A program made the position numbers and the translations under genes. This document shows, one piece after another, positions 1 to 12,020 of a DNA stretch of 64,000 nucleotides (its first letter is position 1; every line of letters starts with the position of its first letter). The stretch is from positions 14,949,501-15,013,500 of the forward strand of contig NC_061130.1 of the NCBI RefSeq assembly GCF_905220365.1, in the 5' to 3' direction. The notes under the pieces were generated by a model. The model did not search any database, was not told the origin of the DNA, and saw only the letters and a list, made by a program, of their open reading frames with translations. This DNA is from Vanessa cardui. Lineage: Eukaryota > Arthropoda > Insecta > Lepidoptera > Nymphalidae.

Positions 1-53
1 TTCTTTATTCTATTAATCAATTGTTACGTTGTCTATAGTCATATACTCATTTC

Positions 54-348
54 TTGGTGGTAGGGCTTTGTGCAAGCCCGTCTGGGTAGGTACCACCCGA
101 TCATCAGTTATTCTACCGCCAAACAACAGTACTCAGTATTGTTGTGTTCCGGTTTGAAGGGTAAATTAGACAGTGTAACTACAGGCACAAGGGACATAAT
201 ATAATATCACAGTTCCCAAGGTTAGTGGCGCATTGACGATTTAAGGAATGATAATTTGTCATACAGCGTCATTGTCTATGGGTGATGGTGACCACTTACC
301 ATCAGGTGGCCCATATGCTTGTCCGCCAACCTATACCACAAAAAAACA
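54..348 (-). repeat. Repeat B, near full-length copy
   Basis: This is a copy of the most frequent short repeat in the window, about 280 bp long, read here on the minus strand. The diagnostic ends are GGTTGGCGGACGAGCATATG at one side and CGGGCTTGCACAAAGCCCTA at the other. Full-length relatives lie at 9130, 34328, 53997 and 58968. I see no Pol III B box and no clear terminal inverted repeat, so it could be a SINE or a non-autonomous DNA element. Its class is left open. Confidence 0.8.
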
Positions 349-482
349 GATTATCAGTTATGTTTTCCGAACTTTGTATCGAAATTGTAAGTACTTAATC
401 ATATTAAAATATACGCTTTTGTGAACATTAATATTTACTTCTTTTATACATACAAATATGATTTAAATATAGTTACTATATA

Positions 483-710
483 AATCTTGACTGCGTGGAA
501 TGGTGGCAAGAATGCTCGCAGAACTATCTTCAATCATTTCATTTTACAAAATTCAACCACCTAGCAATAACTGTTGTATTCCATTTTGAAAGGTGACTGA
601 ACCGGTGTAACTATCCAGGGCACAAGGGGGAGGATATCCTAGCTCCAAAGTTGGTGGTGCAATACCAATGTCTACGGGTAGTGATAACCGCTAACTATCT
701 GGTTCTTCAT
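483..710 (-). repeat. Degenerate repeat D piece followed by degenerate repeat B
   Basis: Positions 490-520 match the end of repeat D (GGTGGCAAGAATGCT, see 14641 and 53372). Positions 560-710 are an eroded minus-strand repeat B: they still carry the blocks for the CGGAACACAACAA, CCTTGTGCC and ATAGACAATG segments, with many changes. Confidence 0.55.
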
Positions 711-849
711 TTCTACCAATATTATAAAGTTAACAGAAAACACAGTAAAATTCTATGTTAACTTAATGCACCTTTAATTTTTTTGATTGTTTAATAAAAC
801 AAGGTTTATTTTCCTCCCTAGCAGACGTTTAACCAATCGAGCGTTATAA

Positions 850-1075
850 TCTAGATGGCACGGCGCTACAAGTACTAGTTAGGAGCGCCGATTCTCCGCA
901 GCACGCGTGCCCTGCTGAGTGCGCGATGCGCTATCTCGGCCGCGAGGGCGGCACGTGTCGAATCACGGCGCGGCGCGGCTCGAGTGCCAATCGAAACACG
1001 TGTTTTGTTCCTTATTGTTTAATCGACTTGCTCAGCGAAGTACGTTTTACGACGTTTAGCGTAAGTGCGGAAATG
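850..1075 (+). promoter_or_regulatory. GC-rich island, possible promoter or 5' exon
   Basis: About 135 bp (850-985) is strikingly GC- and CpG-rich inside DNA of roughly two-thirds AT, and matches no repeat in this window. A splice-donor-like GTAAGT follows at about 1061. This could be a first non-coding exon with its promoter, or an enhancer. No convincing ORF or TATA box accompanies it, so the call is tentative. Confidence 0.25.
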
Positions 1076-2440
1076 TTCTTTTGATTTTGTAAAGTTTATC
1101 GATTGCAAGTGCTTTTGTTATTCGAGGGCGTAATTTTTTAATAGAAAAGGGTAGAAAATCAAAATCGATATTTTAGGTTCGAATGTTCTGCGCGCTTGCA
1201 TGTATCTAAATTCTTTCAAATCGTGTGTGCATTGAGTGGGAGTGTAAATTGTGTGATTGCATTTTTCAAGATCTCTTAGACAAAGTGAATTGTTATCATT
1301 ATAATATCATCAGTATTATATTTTGCTATGAACTTGAAATTTATCCCATGTTCAAGCAAAAGGACGTCTTAAATAAAATATTAACTTTAAATAGTTTCAG
1401 ACAAAGATTAGTCTTGTGTAATAGAGGAAATAATTCCACCTGTTATGCCTCATATTATAATTCCCTAAATATAAATTAAATAATTAATAATATTAGTTCC
1501 CGTTACAAGTTGCCTTATGCCGTCATTTGTTTGAGAATCGTAAGGATTCAAATGCAGTAACTTACTATTTAACTTTTTTTGAAACAATGTACACGTTTAA
1601 TGAAAACTGAATAATATGTTCTTTCTGATATTGAGTCTGATGCAATTGGCATGCCAGTCATATCTCTCATTAATTTATGCGAGACGGTATAAATACGAGA
1701 TATGCGCTTAACACCCAGAATCTAACTCTCATTATGATATATGAATACCGATAGTTTCGATATTATAATATTATAAGCTATTAAGGCATTATTGTTAATT
1801 TCGAAATTTAAAACTGTCATAATAAATAAAATAAAAAATATCTGTATTATAGCTTTCGCGGAAGTTTTTCCGAAGTGACAGGTACGACTGGGCAATTATC
1901 AAGAGAAAATCCTATTCACTTAAGCTTGGCAATGCACAGGCAAGCCTTCCGGCGTTACAGATACTTGTAGTAAGGCGGTAAATGAGCAGCTTACCTATGT
2001 ACCAGCTTCGCCATAAAAAATATGTTTGTAAAAATCAGGTGTATAGATAAAAAATGAGTTTTCTCATCGTTCATTCCAAATTTGCATTAAGACATGGCGT
2101 TTCACCCCCTAAATAATTGTAGCTAAATCCGTGAATGTTTAGTATCACTATGAAGGTGATTGTGTGAATTTATTTATGAATTAAATTTCATATACCAGTA
2201 CGTCTATTGTCGAATGTGTTTTTAATAATTTGGCTATTTATATTATCGGTTTCCAGCGTACCCATATGCGATTTCAAAGCTTTACAAAAATATTGGTCTC
2301 GAATAAAGGCCACAATGCAATTCGCCATACGCGCCTCAATTCAGAATCAATCAGTTTCTCCCAGACTTGTTTCAGACACCGTGTCTGTTGCGCAAGTGGA
2401 GCGAGTGAGCAATATCAATGTGTTCGACCAAAAACAATGA
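1076..2440. other. AT-rich non-coding DNA, nothing recognised
   Basis: There are short chance ORFs of 77-94 codons and no domain, repeat copy or RNA gene that I recognise. Confidence 0.5.
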
Positions 2441-2454
2441 TGTCGTTCCCACAG

Positions 2455-2515
2455 CCTCGCCCCGGGCCGACCCGGGCCGCCCCGGACCCTAATGCCCTGT
2501 TAATGCCCCGTTAAT
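2455..2515. other. Short GC block with imperfect tandem units
   Basis: Positions 2457-2488 are almost pure G and C (CCCGGGCC type). They are followed by tandem TAATGCCCTGT / TAATGCCCCGT units of 11 bp. This is compositionally out of place in the surrounding AT-rich DNA; its function is unknown. Confidence 0.5.
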
Positions 2516-5140
2516 ACTTTGTACTCTATTTTGTTTTTTATTTAATTGTTTTTGAATGAGGACGCCACCGCCTCGGGGTTATACGTTGCAAAGAAAACAT
2601 ACTTATTTATAGCTCGTTATTTTCACTGGCATGTTGATTTTTGAGGATTACTTCTTGATATATTATTATGTAACATTCATTAAAATATAAAAATTATAGT
2701 AGAATTATTACTTTATTTTTATATTGTGCATAACCAGATGTCTACGAATGTTCTTCGTAACGTAGTAATAATTTAGTAACAAGTCCATTAATTACTCCTT
2801 AACTTTGAATGACTTACAAGTCGTGCAATAAACAAATAACTATGTGCATATCGTGTGACACATCGATTTTCCGCCTCCTAGAATATCCAATTTAAGAGTG
2901 TGAATTAAATTGGTTCTTTTATCATCATTATTCTAAGGGTAGGAGGATGATATTTATATTCGCTCTGCTTTACACAGTTTTTATTTTTGACTTGCTCCTC
3001 ATTCTAATGCCACATGAGGTATGTACAGAAATCCTAGGATAAATACACGATACGCGGTGTTTGTAAATTTCTAGTTCTAATGGTCTCGCGAAAGAAGTTA
3101 GTCGTTTGATTTGAGCCTGAATTATTTCAGATTGTGTTAGATATTTTCATCCCATTGTTTTATGTGTGTGATAGAATAGAGTGCGTTATTTTTATCCCAG
3201 TATGTGTGGGCAAATAACAAATCATATTCATCATCCTCCTGCCCTTATCCCAATTTACGTAAGTCAGCACAGCAGGTCTTCTTCATCCATACCTACTTCC
3301 CTATGTGACAACAATTTTTCTACATTCTTACCACCTATATTATCTTTTACAGAATTCATTCATAATTTCATTGGTCAATAACAAACCAAAGCTTTACAAT
3401 AATTCACTTTAGAAAGTGTTACATTTCAACACTGAGTTTATTTCAATGAAAGATATTAATTAATACGTTATCTTGTTACATATAATGGTATAACAATCAG
3501 CACCTAACAATAGATTGAAACTTTAAATTAATTCCAATTAGTACGCAAAAAAAAAAATTTCACAAACATTTATCCCAATTAACAAAGTTCCCACAATCGA
3601 TATCGCAAAATTCGATTACATTCCCACAATTACGGAATGTAAGAAAAGAAATGAAGTCATATATTCAGTCGAGTGGCGATTTCGTTGGTGACAAAGGGCG
3701 GGAACACTGGGCGCGGAACGAAATCACAGATTAAAAATTATTTGTGCTAAACACGCCGCCATTGTGTTTGTTCCTACGCGTCGCTGGCTCAAAACTAATT
3801 GCTCACGATTAAACGTTTGTTATGAAGATTAGGTGCAGTGAAATCTGGAGAGTCATGAGAAAATTGAAAGTTTCTGCGTTGATTTTTGGACTTGCCATTG
3901 TTCTGCCGTATGTTATGTTTAATATTATGGAATTACAGCTAAGGTGAAAGCTTTTGTGATCGTATATATTTCCGTTAGGTTATCCCTTGTTTTAATTTGA
4001 TAGAGAATATTCATCGATCAATATTATAAATATAACATAAAATATAATTGCGTGCTTTAAAATAACTTTATAATTGTGTAGACATGATTTATAAAAAAAA
4101 TAAAAAATCCCAAGAGGGCCGCGTGGCAACGTATCTGGCACGCGTCTGACCAACGCGATGATAAACTGCGGAACGAGTGTAACGTTGTTGCCAGCGCGAA
4201 TAATCATCGCATGATGGGGTTGCAAGTTAAAATAATTGGCGCCCCGCGGGCAGACGCGCGCTAATGTTTTGATAATGACGACTGGCCGTATTGAGACATT
4301 TTGTTTTCACATTTGTATATTATTCTATGGGGGCGATGTTGTTTTGTAAATAAGAATATATTTTAACAATACACTTTGTTTTTGCTTGTTTTAAAGTACA
4401 ATAAACATTATTACTTTCCGTAGATATAATATAACTGATGCTCATATCTGTAAATTTAGAATCAAAATTATTTTATATAATCTGTAAGTGTTTTTTATTT
4501 AAAATAGTTTTTATGGTCTTATTTAAAATTCTTCAAAGTTAAAAACGGTTAGTTTCGACTTTCGACATTCGTCAGACACCTTACGTAACAAAAGCCTGGG
4601 TAACGGTAGCTTCGAACAGACCCTGACAGATGGACTGACAAAGTGTTTGATGGATTGTTGTGGCTTGTTTCAGAATTAGTTTTTACATGTGTAGCGAAGC
4701 TCAAACGACATTCACATTTGATTTCGGTAAAATGAATATTCATATTTTGTCTGATTCCATCTCCATTCTCTGACATTTTAAATTTAACTCATATGCTTCG
4801 TCCTTCGATTTGTTATTCCGCAGTCTATAATGTAATCAGAATATTTTCTTGTAAAATATTTTAGTATAAAAACAACAAATACACGAATTATTCACCACAC
4901 TGCATTATGGGCCGTATCGTTTTAAATTTTTATTCCAGAGTGAGGCTTTTCTATGATTTCGGTGGCAAGTTGTTAGTACCGCTCATTGGTAGGTATTAAG
5001 AGAAATATTAATCTTCCAAAACATCATCAAAGCATCAATAACCATGAGAATTAAGGTGTTATGTTTCTTGAATCTGTAGTTACACTGGCTAACTCGCCAT
5101 TCAAACTAGATTACAACAATACTAGAAATAGTTGTTTGGT
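2516..5140. other. Non-coding stretch with two GC-richer islands
   Basis: This is mostly AT-rich sequence without recognisable genes. Two non-repeat islands stand out by GC and CpG content: about 3665-3800 and about 4110-4265. They could be regulatory, but I see no decisive motif. Confidence 0.4.
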
Positions 5141-5146
5141 CGTAGA

Positions 5147-5412
5147 TTATACTAGCGGCCCGCCCGGGTTGGCTCGGGTGCAAAGCTGATACTTAATGCA
5201 CTACAGAATTAGTTTATTTACGACATCACATTAGAAACTTTTAAAATTGTCAGTACTTTACTATATCGTCCATATAATATATACAAAAAAGTTTCCTCTC
5301 GAAACATTCTATCTATTAAAAAAACTGCATCAAAATCCGTTGCGTAGTTTTAAAGACTTAAGTATACATAGGGATATAGGGACAGAGAAAGTGACTTTGT
5401 TTTATACTATGT
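5147..5412 (+). repeat. Dispersed repeat remnant, lepidopteran type
   Basis: The segment ends in a block (AGAGAAAGTGACTTTGTTTTATACTATGTAGTG, here 5384-5416) that I associate with abundant lepidopteran LINE 3' ends. It contains the accompanying 'aaaatccgttgcgtagtttt' type segment. There is no coding region left, and the family is not resolved. Confidence 0.45.
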
Positions 5413-5914
5413 AGTGATAATGTGGTTCTATGCTGACAAGCTTGCACAAAGCTGTACAACTAAGGAATTATTAATGGTACAGCTTTAAATACGTATAGTA
5501 TATTTAGTAAATTAATACAATATGTAACTAAATACAGCGCAGACCTTAATTTTTTTAACGTCTGTAATGTTATTGTACCTGCTGGCAGAGGTTATTAAAA
5601 TGCATATTTTTATTCAAATTACTTGCTTTTATTTTATAAAATCGATTTTAAAACCAATCAAAATAATGTACTGTTTATTTTAATTAAATGCGAAACATGC
5701 TAACCAATTTTAATTACACTAACAGCGGGAACATTATTTCTTATACCTCTGTTTTTATACGTCCCGTTTTCGCATAACGCCTTCAATTTATTTGATCACG
5801 CATATTGTGAAGTGCCTTCTCAGAAAATGAAATTAAAATGTCAGAAGCTGTGTGTTCAGACAAAGGCCCATCAGACGCCACCACTTGGAACGTCAAAAGA
5901 TTTACTTATAACCT

Positions 5915-5955
5915 ACATAGATACTAAACAAACGAAATAAATTTCGTATCTATGT
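5915..5955. repeat. Imperfect inverted repeat (hairpin)
   Basis: The left arm ACATAGATAC (5915-5924) plus GAAAT (5934-5938) pairs with ATTTCGTATCTATGT (5941-5955). An 8-9 nt bulge (about 5925-5933) interrupts the left arm, and the inner loop is 2 nt. Confidence 0.5.
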
Positions 5956-6073
5956 AACGAGCCACAGATAAAGGGTGCGGCATCTGCATGAGACTCGACA
6001 CGATCAATTATGACCATTGTCAGAAACCGACAATACGATTTTAACACGTCGTCGCATATTGAGACATTTACTG

Positions 6074-6108
6074 TATAAAAGACCCACGCTCCACGGCGTT
6101 TGTGCTAA
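6074..6108 (+). promoter_or_regulatory. Candidate TATA-box core promoter
   Basis: A TATAAAAG box occurs at 6074-6081, with GC-richer sequence downstream. A possible initiator (AACACTGAT) lies about 30 bp further, the expected spacing. A 20-codon reading frame opens with ATG at 6221 and runs into a donor-like GTATGTAAG at about 6277. No protein is recognisable, so a real first exon here is only a possibility. Confidence 0.25.
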
Positions 6109-6279
6109 CACTGATCGGTTTTCGACTTTAATGTTCGAAATTTAAAAACGATTTTTGTCTATGGTCTACCGTTGACAGGTGCGCTCGGAAACCGGGCCAA
6201 CCTCCCACTGCTTGTCAACAATGAGACAGTTGTCGCACAAAGCGAAGTTACGATTCAGGATCACGTGTCGCGAACGTAT

Positions 6280-7095
6280 GTAAGGACTTAATTAAATTGC
6301 CGTCTCTAAGAACTTACGGGCATGATTTATTTAGTGAGTGAGATGTTGGTCCCGGGGGATAAGCTGTGGGTATGTAGCTTATCTAAAATATCGTGAGAAA
6401 ACAGTCTTTCTATAAACTGTATCGTGTAGTCTTTAGGTTGAACAGATATCTGTCGGATATTTAAATGATAATTATTTTGTGTACACGTAATTGTTTATCG
6501 TAACCTAAAAATCTTGACATTAAAGATAAACACACATATGTACACAACAATACGATAATAACAAAACAATAACGATAACAGCTACGTGTGCTGACTCAAT
6601 CAGAGCCAGAGCAGAATTTGTATTGAAGTCGTCCAGCACTTTCTCTAATCCTCTTTGCTAATTCCAAATGGTTCATACTCAACGAAAAGCGTTTAAATCG
6701 CAAATCCGTCACATTCGGACAATCAAACATACGAATAACAAAACTAAAAAAAACTCGAGGTAATCGTTAGTTTGGCACAATCCCGACCGCCCGCTGGCAA
6801 ATCGGATCGACTTGTTGTTGAAGGAGCTCAGCAAAAAGAAAAAAAAAATCGCCGAAATGGACACGAGGCAACAAGGCGACAGATGCATCGAAAAAAGTCG
6901 CGCACAAAAATCTCATTACGACTATTTGTGGGGGTTGAATACGTTAAATTGTTTTGTAAATTGAAAGAAATCGAGCGATGATGAACGGGTGGCGTGTGGT
7001 TTGTACCAATTTACATAATTCGTGCTTTAATCTAATATATAATAAACATCTGATATGTAGACTATTAATAATAAAAAAAATTGAAGTTTAAAAAA
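6280..7095. other. Non-coding DNA, nothing recognised
   Basis: AT-rich sequence with a basic 69-codon chance ORF at 6772-6981 that has no family likeness. Confidence 0.45.
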
Positions 7096-7292
7096 ATAGG
7101 TTTTAGGGTGATGGTTGTCATGTGTTAGGCAAAAGTTTATGTCTTCTCCTATCGACTTCTTCCCAAGGTTGGTGGCGCTTTGACGATGTAGGGATTGGTA
7201 ATATTTCTTACAGCGTCATTGTCTATGGGTGATGATGACCACTTACCATCAGGTGGCCCATATGCTCGTCCGCCAACCTATTCCATAAAAAA
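7096..7292 (-). repeat. Repeat remnant followed by partial repeat B
   Basis: Positions 7096-7145 resemble the GTTGTCATGTGTTAGGCAAAA block shared with 15410 and 46290. Positions 7162-7292 are one half of a minus-strand repeat B, ending at GTCCGCCAACCTATTCCAT. Confidence 0.7.
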
Positions 7293-9129
7293 CATTACAC
7301 TAACTTTTCATACGTATGTTCTTATGAAATACGTTACACGTAGTAATGTATACAAATACTAACAGATTTTTTTCGTTTAAAGTATTGTAACATATTGTTT
7401 AAGAGAACGCGAGTTAAAACGTCAGATCCGTGTTAAAAGCAAACGAAATCAATTAAAAACAGCGATACTTAGCGTCTTATTATTCTTGTTTTCTTTATTC
7501 GAAAACGAATTTTATCGTTTAGCAATAAAAAGTATTTTGTATTGATTATTTTGGTTTAGTTAGATCTGTTTTAAAATATATAAGCTGGCAATATTGTTTG
7601 ACTTTGGCTATGTTTCTATTTTTTGTAATAATTTTGTTTTAATAATGATACATTTTATTTGTTGATCGATATCAATATTTATCATATCGCAGATCTAAAA
7701 TTTTGTCTAATATCTAATTTCCAAGTAAATTGAGTTATGTCAGATAGACTAATAAATCGTAATCGTTTTTGTTTAAGCAAAACAATCGTAAACGTAACTT
7801 AAATTAACACCCTATAAATATACCACTGCTGAGCTAAGCCTTTCCCTGTTGAGGAGAAGTTTTGGAGTTTATTAAACCATGCTTTGATGCGTGTTTCAAG
7901 TAGCTGTGATAGGCACGATGCTATATCTAAGTTGTGTCGTACTATACCATAGGATATGGGACGTCAAAAATGAGTACATATGAAACAATTCTTGTTTGAA
8001 GGTAATGGTAAATGACAACAAAAAAATACAAAAAAAGGTATCGGTCCGTAGTAAGTAATAATATTCATTTTTACATCATTCGTGTTTGTACAATGCAACA
8101 AGAATTATTTCAAATGACTTTACTCTGAACATAAATAAATTACTCCAAATGGCACGCTTTCTATGTAACCAGCTGTTCAAAGATTTTAAAGTGAACAATA
8201 CGCTACTAATAGGTTTCCAATGCGTGTTTCAATGGCAAAAAATGTCAGCGGGACGTTGCGGAATTCATTTAAAAAATATATAATATGTATATCTGTAGTA
8301 GCATAACGGTTGCAAGTACTGAGTATAAATTATTGCTTACGGTGGCATGGTAGCATTGAAATTTTCTTTTTGTTAGGTTTTTCTTTCAAATAAATTCCTA
8401 GTATCAGACCTAGGGTCGTAGTCTGCAAGTCGGATATGTGTACATCGGAAAGCACTGCTCTCTTTCCGGTTGTGTCCAGTTTGCCGTCTCATCGGATTGG
8501 AGGACTGAGGGAATACAAGGGCCTCTGATATTGATAAAAATTAGTTGCTATAGCAGAAATTAGCCAGAAGAATGATATAAATAGCCTATCTTATTCATAT
8601 TGATATTGTCATAATACTGTAATTTTGTTTGTGAAATGTAAAAAAAATGATGCTTAAATTTGATGATTGGTATTTCGATAAGTCTTGTTTTGATATTATA
8701 CCTAATATTCAAAGACAATGTCGCTTACCCCTTATTAGACTTTACGATTGCGTTCTGTGCTGAGTTTCGTCCTCTGAAATTAGACATAATTAAAATGCTG
8801 ATGAACTGATCACTGTAACCCTGCGCTATATGTACGTATTGGTACATTGACCCTTATCATATCAGGGAAACAATGTTAAAGGCGGAGCTGTAGCGGAATT
8901 TCAGAAAGCAACATACAGCACTAATTTGTCTTATTAATATTCATAATAACTAATATATTTTGTGCTGTTTGTAGTAACCTTTGGACTTGGAGTTATGCCT
9001 TAACAGTAGTGTTGTACTTACATGTGCTTAAATAAAATTTGTGCACATTAAGAATCTCAAAGCACGAAGAGAACCTTAACTAAGTTTTGGAGTTAGTAAA
9101 TAATACTAAATTAAATATTTTGTATGCTA
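7293..9129. other. AT-rich non-coding DNA, nothing recognised
   Basis: No protein domain, RNA gene or dispersed repeat that I can identify. Chance ORFs are under 70 codons. Confidence 0.45.
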
Positions 9130-9402
9130 TAGGTTGGCGGACGAGCATATAGGCTGGTAAGTGGTCACCACCGCCGATAGACAATGACGCTGTAATAAAC
9201 ATTAACCATTCCTTACCTCGCCAATGCGTCACCAACCTTTGGGAAATAAAATGTTATGTCCCTTGTGCCTGTAGTTATACTGGCTCACTCATACTTGAAA
9301 CCGGAACACAACAATACTAAGTACTGTTTGGCGGTAGAACATCTGATGAGTGGGTGGTACCTACCCAGACGGGCTTGCACAAAGCCCTTTTACCAAGTAA
9401 AA
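9130..9402 (+). repeat. Repeat B, near full-length copy
   Basis: This plus-strand copy runs from AGGTTGGCGGACGAGCATAT to CGGGCTTGCACAAAGCCC. A small internal deletion lies after the first 25 bp. The 77-codon ORF that overlaps it is a by-product of the repeat. Confidence 0.8.
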
Positions 9403-10115
9403 CCATGGCAACTCTATAACTTTCTTACCGGTATTATGTATTTTGATAATGTTTTTGTACGCACTATTATAACGAACCATAGTACGTAGGGCCAGGTGTG
9501 CGCGATAACTACCACTAGAGTGCTGAAGTGCTACTTGAGTTGGTACGTTCTTTAAATCATATTATATTTTATTAAAGCCACGGGTTCCTGTTGTGGCGTC
9601 GTAATGCATTTTAATTTGTTACATTTCACATAACAAATAAATTATTTTTAGGTTATTTTTTAAACCAAACAACATTCAAATGAATGCTTCATAAACTTTC
9701 AATTTTATGGTACTCAAATATCTACCTGAGTGGTAAGAATGATATGAAACTACGTTTAAATTTTTTCTTAATTTAGGTAAAATAATTTCAAGTCAATTAA
9801 TGAAATGTCCCTCGAAAACCATCGTCAAACCTTAGTTTTTAACTTCAACAACGACGCTGACATTTATTCCTTTTTTTACATTAATCCATAATAATATCAC
9901 AGATTATTTAAGATCAGATAAATGAAGTGCTAATTAAATGTCAATTTGGAATAGGCTATTTATATAAAAAGTAGGATTTTGTAAGAAGTAATTGGCGGCT
10001 TTCTTTCCTCTTAAGACGAGGCTTATTTCAAAACTGTACGCTGCGAGTTTTTGGGTGTACATGGTGCTGAATTTCTTACTTTTAATGTTTTAACATTTTT
10101 TAAAACCATCTCATG
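9403..10115. other. AT-rich non-coding DNA, nothing recognised
   Basis: No recognisable gene or repeat. Confidence 0.45.
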
Positions 10116-10125
10116 ATAAATAGTA

Positions 10126-10426
10126 CAACAATAACAGCCAGTAAATTCCCACTGCTGGGCTAAAGGCCTCCTCTCCCTTTGAGGAGAAGGTTTGGAACAT
10201 ATTCCACCACGCTGTACCAAAGCGGGTTGGTGGAATACACATGTGGCAGAATTTCTATGAAATTTGTCACATGCAGGTTTCCTCACGATGTTTTCCTTCA
10301 CCGCTGAGGACGAGATGAATTATAAAGACAAATTAAGCACATGAATCAGCGTCGCTTGCCTGGGTTCGAACCCGCAATCATCGATTAAGATGCACGCGTT
10401 CTAACCACTGGGCCATCTCGACTCTT
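10126..10426 (-). mobile_element. SINE A (tRNA-derived), near full length, with 10-bp TSD
   Basis: On the minus strand the head reads GAGTCGAGATGGCCCAGTGG (A box) and, about 40 nt on, GGGTTCGAACCC (B box); the body ends in a GTT/TTG-rich tail. The direct repeat ATAAATAGTA flanks it at 10116-10125 and 10427-10436, the mark of LINE-type insertion. The family resembles the Metulj SINEs known from Heliconius (from memory). It is non-coding and depends on a partner LINE for movement. Confidence 0.85.
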
Positions 10427-10556
10427 ATAAATAGTAACTAACTTCCAATGGCATAGTAAGTACCTACTATACATGATATATATAAACAATCCCAGAATGT
10501 CTTATTTATAAGATAGGTACACACACATACCTAGGACATGCAAATGGTACACCTCT

Positions 10557-10680
10557 TGTAAGCCGTCAGCACTGCCCGTAGACATTGGCAATACGAAATT
10601 GTGGTGACGTTCATTGGTGGTTCAGCAAGGTACCACCAACTTTGGGAAAATTGTCTTGTGTCAACCGATAGACATACGAG
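10557..10680 (+). repeat. Strongly eroded repeat B remnant
   Basis: Fragments of the GTAGACATTGGCAATACG and CACCAACTTTGGG segments remain in the right order. Low-identity call. Confidence 0.35.
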
Positions 10681-10699
10681 CTTGTAGAATGCCTTCGCG

Positions 10700-11984
10700 G
10701 AAACGCTGAATAAATTGTACCGTAAATCTGAAACTTACATAATTTCAGAAAAATCTAACAACATTTTTCAACGAAAATCTTTGACAAAAGTTATTTTTCT
10801 ATAAACAATTTGACATTTATTTTTCTTTATTGTATTGAGTAATCAAAAGGGCAAGAGTCCTCGTTAGGTTCAGGGTTTGTATTCGTGACAAATGAATTTA
10901 CAACAATGAGTCCGAGGGTCCTTTGTTTTCAATTTCAATTTTTCAAACGTTGCTCAATTGAGCGTTCACAACTTTTTGTGTGTGCTTTTAAATATTTTCT
11001 TTTGTACGTTCTTTAAATAGGTAATAGGTATTTTATAAGTGTTAGACCGTTTGATTGTAAGTTTTTTAAATTAATTCAAGTAGTTGTAAGTGATCTTATG
11101 TTTTCAATGGTCAAAGATTGTTAATAGAATTTAAGTAATGCTTATTTTTCGTAAATACTATTAGAAATCAGATCTTCTTTGGCCCAAGAGAAATTTTGGT
11201 ACAAGGAGAGATCATCCCAGCAATTTATTCAAATATTATATAAATCAAATGATATTAGCATACGAAGAAATAGTTGCTGGTGTTTCCAAATACTTAGTTA
11301 TCGTCAACATCACGTACTTAAACATAAATAGGTACGCGTTTCGTGTAGATTTTCGATTTGTGAGCTGAATTAGCAAAGCCGTACAAAGAGAAATGCTTGC
11401 ACACATTGGTGTGTTGTCCTTCACATACTTACGTCTACGTTATAACCATGTGTAACTATAATATATAGGTATAACCTTTTCATTTTCTCAACATTAGTGA
11501 ATTATGTTATGCTTAGGTATTGTATTGACATAAATCCCATTGATTTGCTTTTAGTAGTTTATTCCCGAAAGCTACCAAATTTTAGTACAATTCTGTTTAT
11601 GATATTCAAAATTGCCAATTTAACGTAGAATTTGAGATGAGAATCATTGAAATAAAAGCGAAGGCATGAAATTCACAGAATAGTACGATTAAGCTGAAAA
11701 TAAGTAGCCGTATCATCTTAAGCAGGCGTCTCGGTAATATTGTTGAAATATTGATTAATATTGTCGCCATCTTGTATTGCCCCTCGAGCGGGAAGCGGAA
11801 GCGGCCCTCGTCACTTTCCGGTATACTTTTCGCCATTGTTAGTCAAGATGGAGTTGAGTGTTCTCGAACATTTTATTTTTTTAATGTAATTTTTCACTTT
11901 TTTTATAAGTGTTGTGTGTTGTTTTAACTTATAGTATATATTATATGTTAGCTTGAATGTTTTATTTGCCCTTTCAGATTGTCG
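10700..11984. other. AT-rich non-coding DNA, nothing recognised
   Basis: No recognisable gene. A short GC-richer patch at about 11780-11835 has no identifiable content. Confidence 0.45.
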
Positions 11985-12020
11985 ATAGCAGGGCTTTGGG
12001 CAAGTTCGTCTGGGTACCCC
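11985..12020 (-). repeat. Repeat B fragment hosting a LINE insertion, with left TSD copy
   Basis: The sequence GCAGGGCTTTGGGCAAGTTC is the end of a minus-strand repeat B. Its last 14 bases (12007-12020, CGTCTGGGTACCCC) reappear at 13368-13381 on the far side of the LINE, so they are the target-site duplication. Confidence 0.75.

Noticed and set aside
9256..9489. 77-codon ORF
   Set aside because: It is translated repeat B; related short frames appear in other copies (for example 54140-54325).
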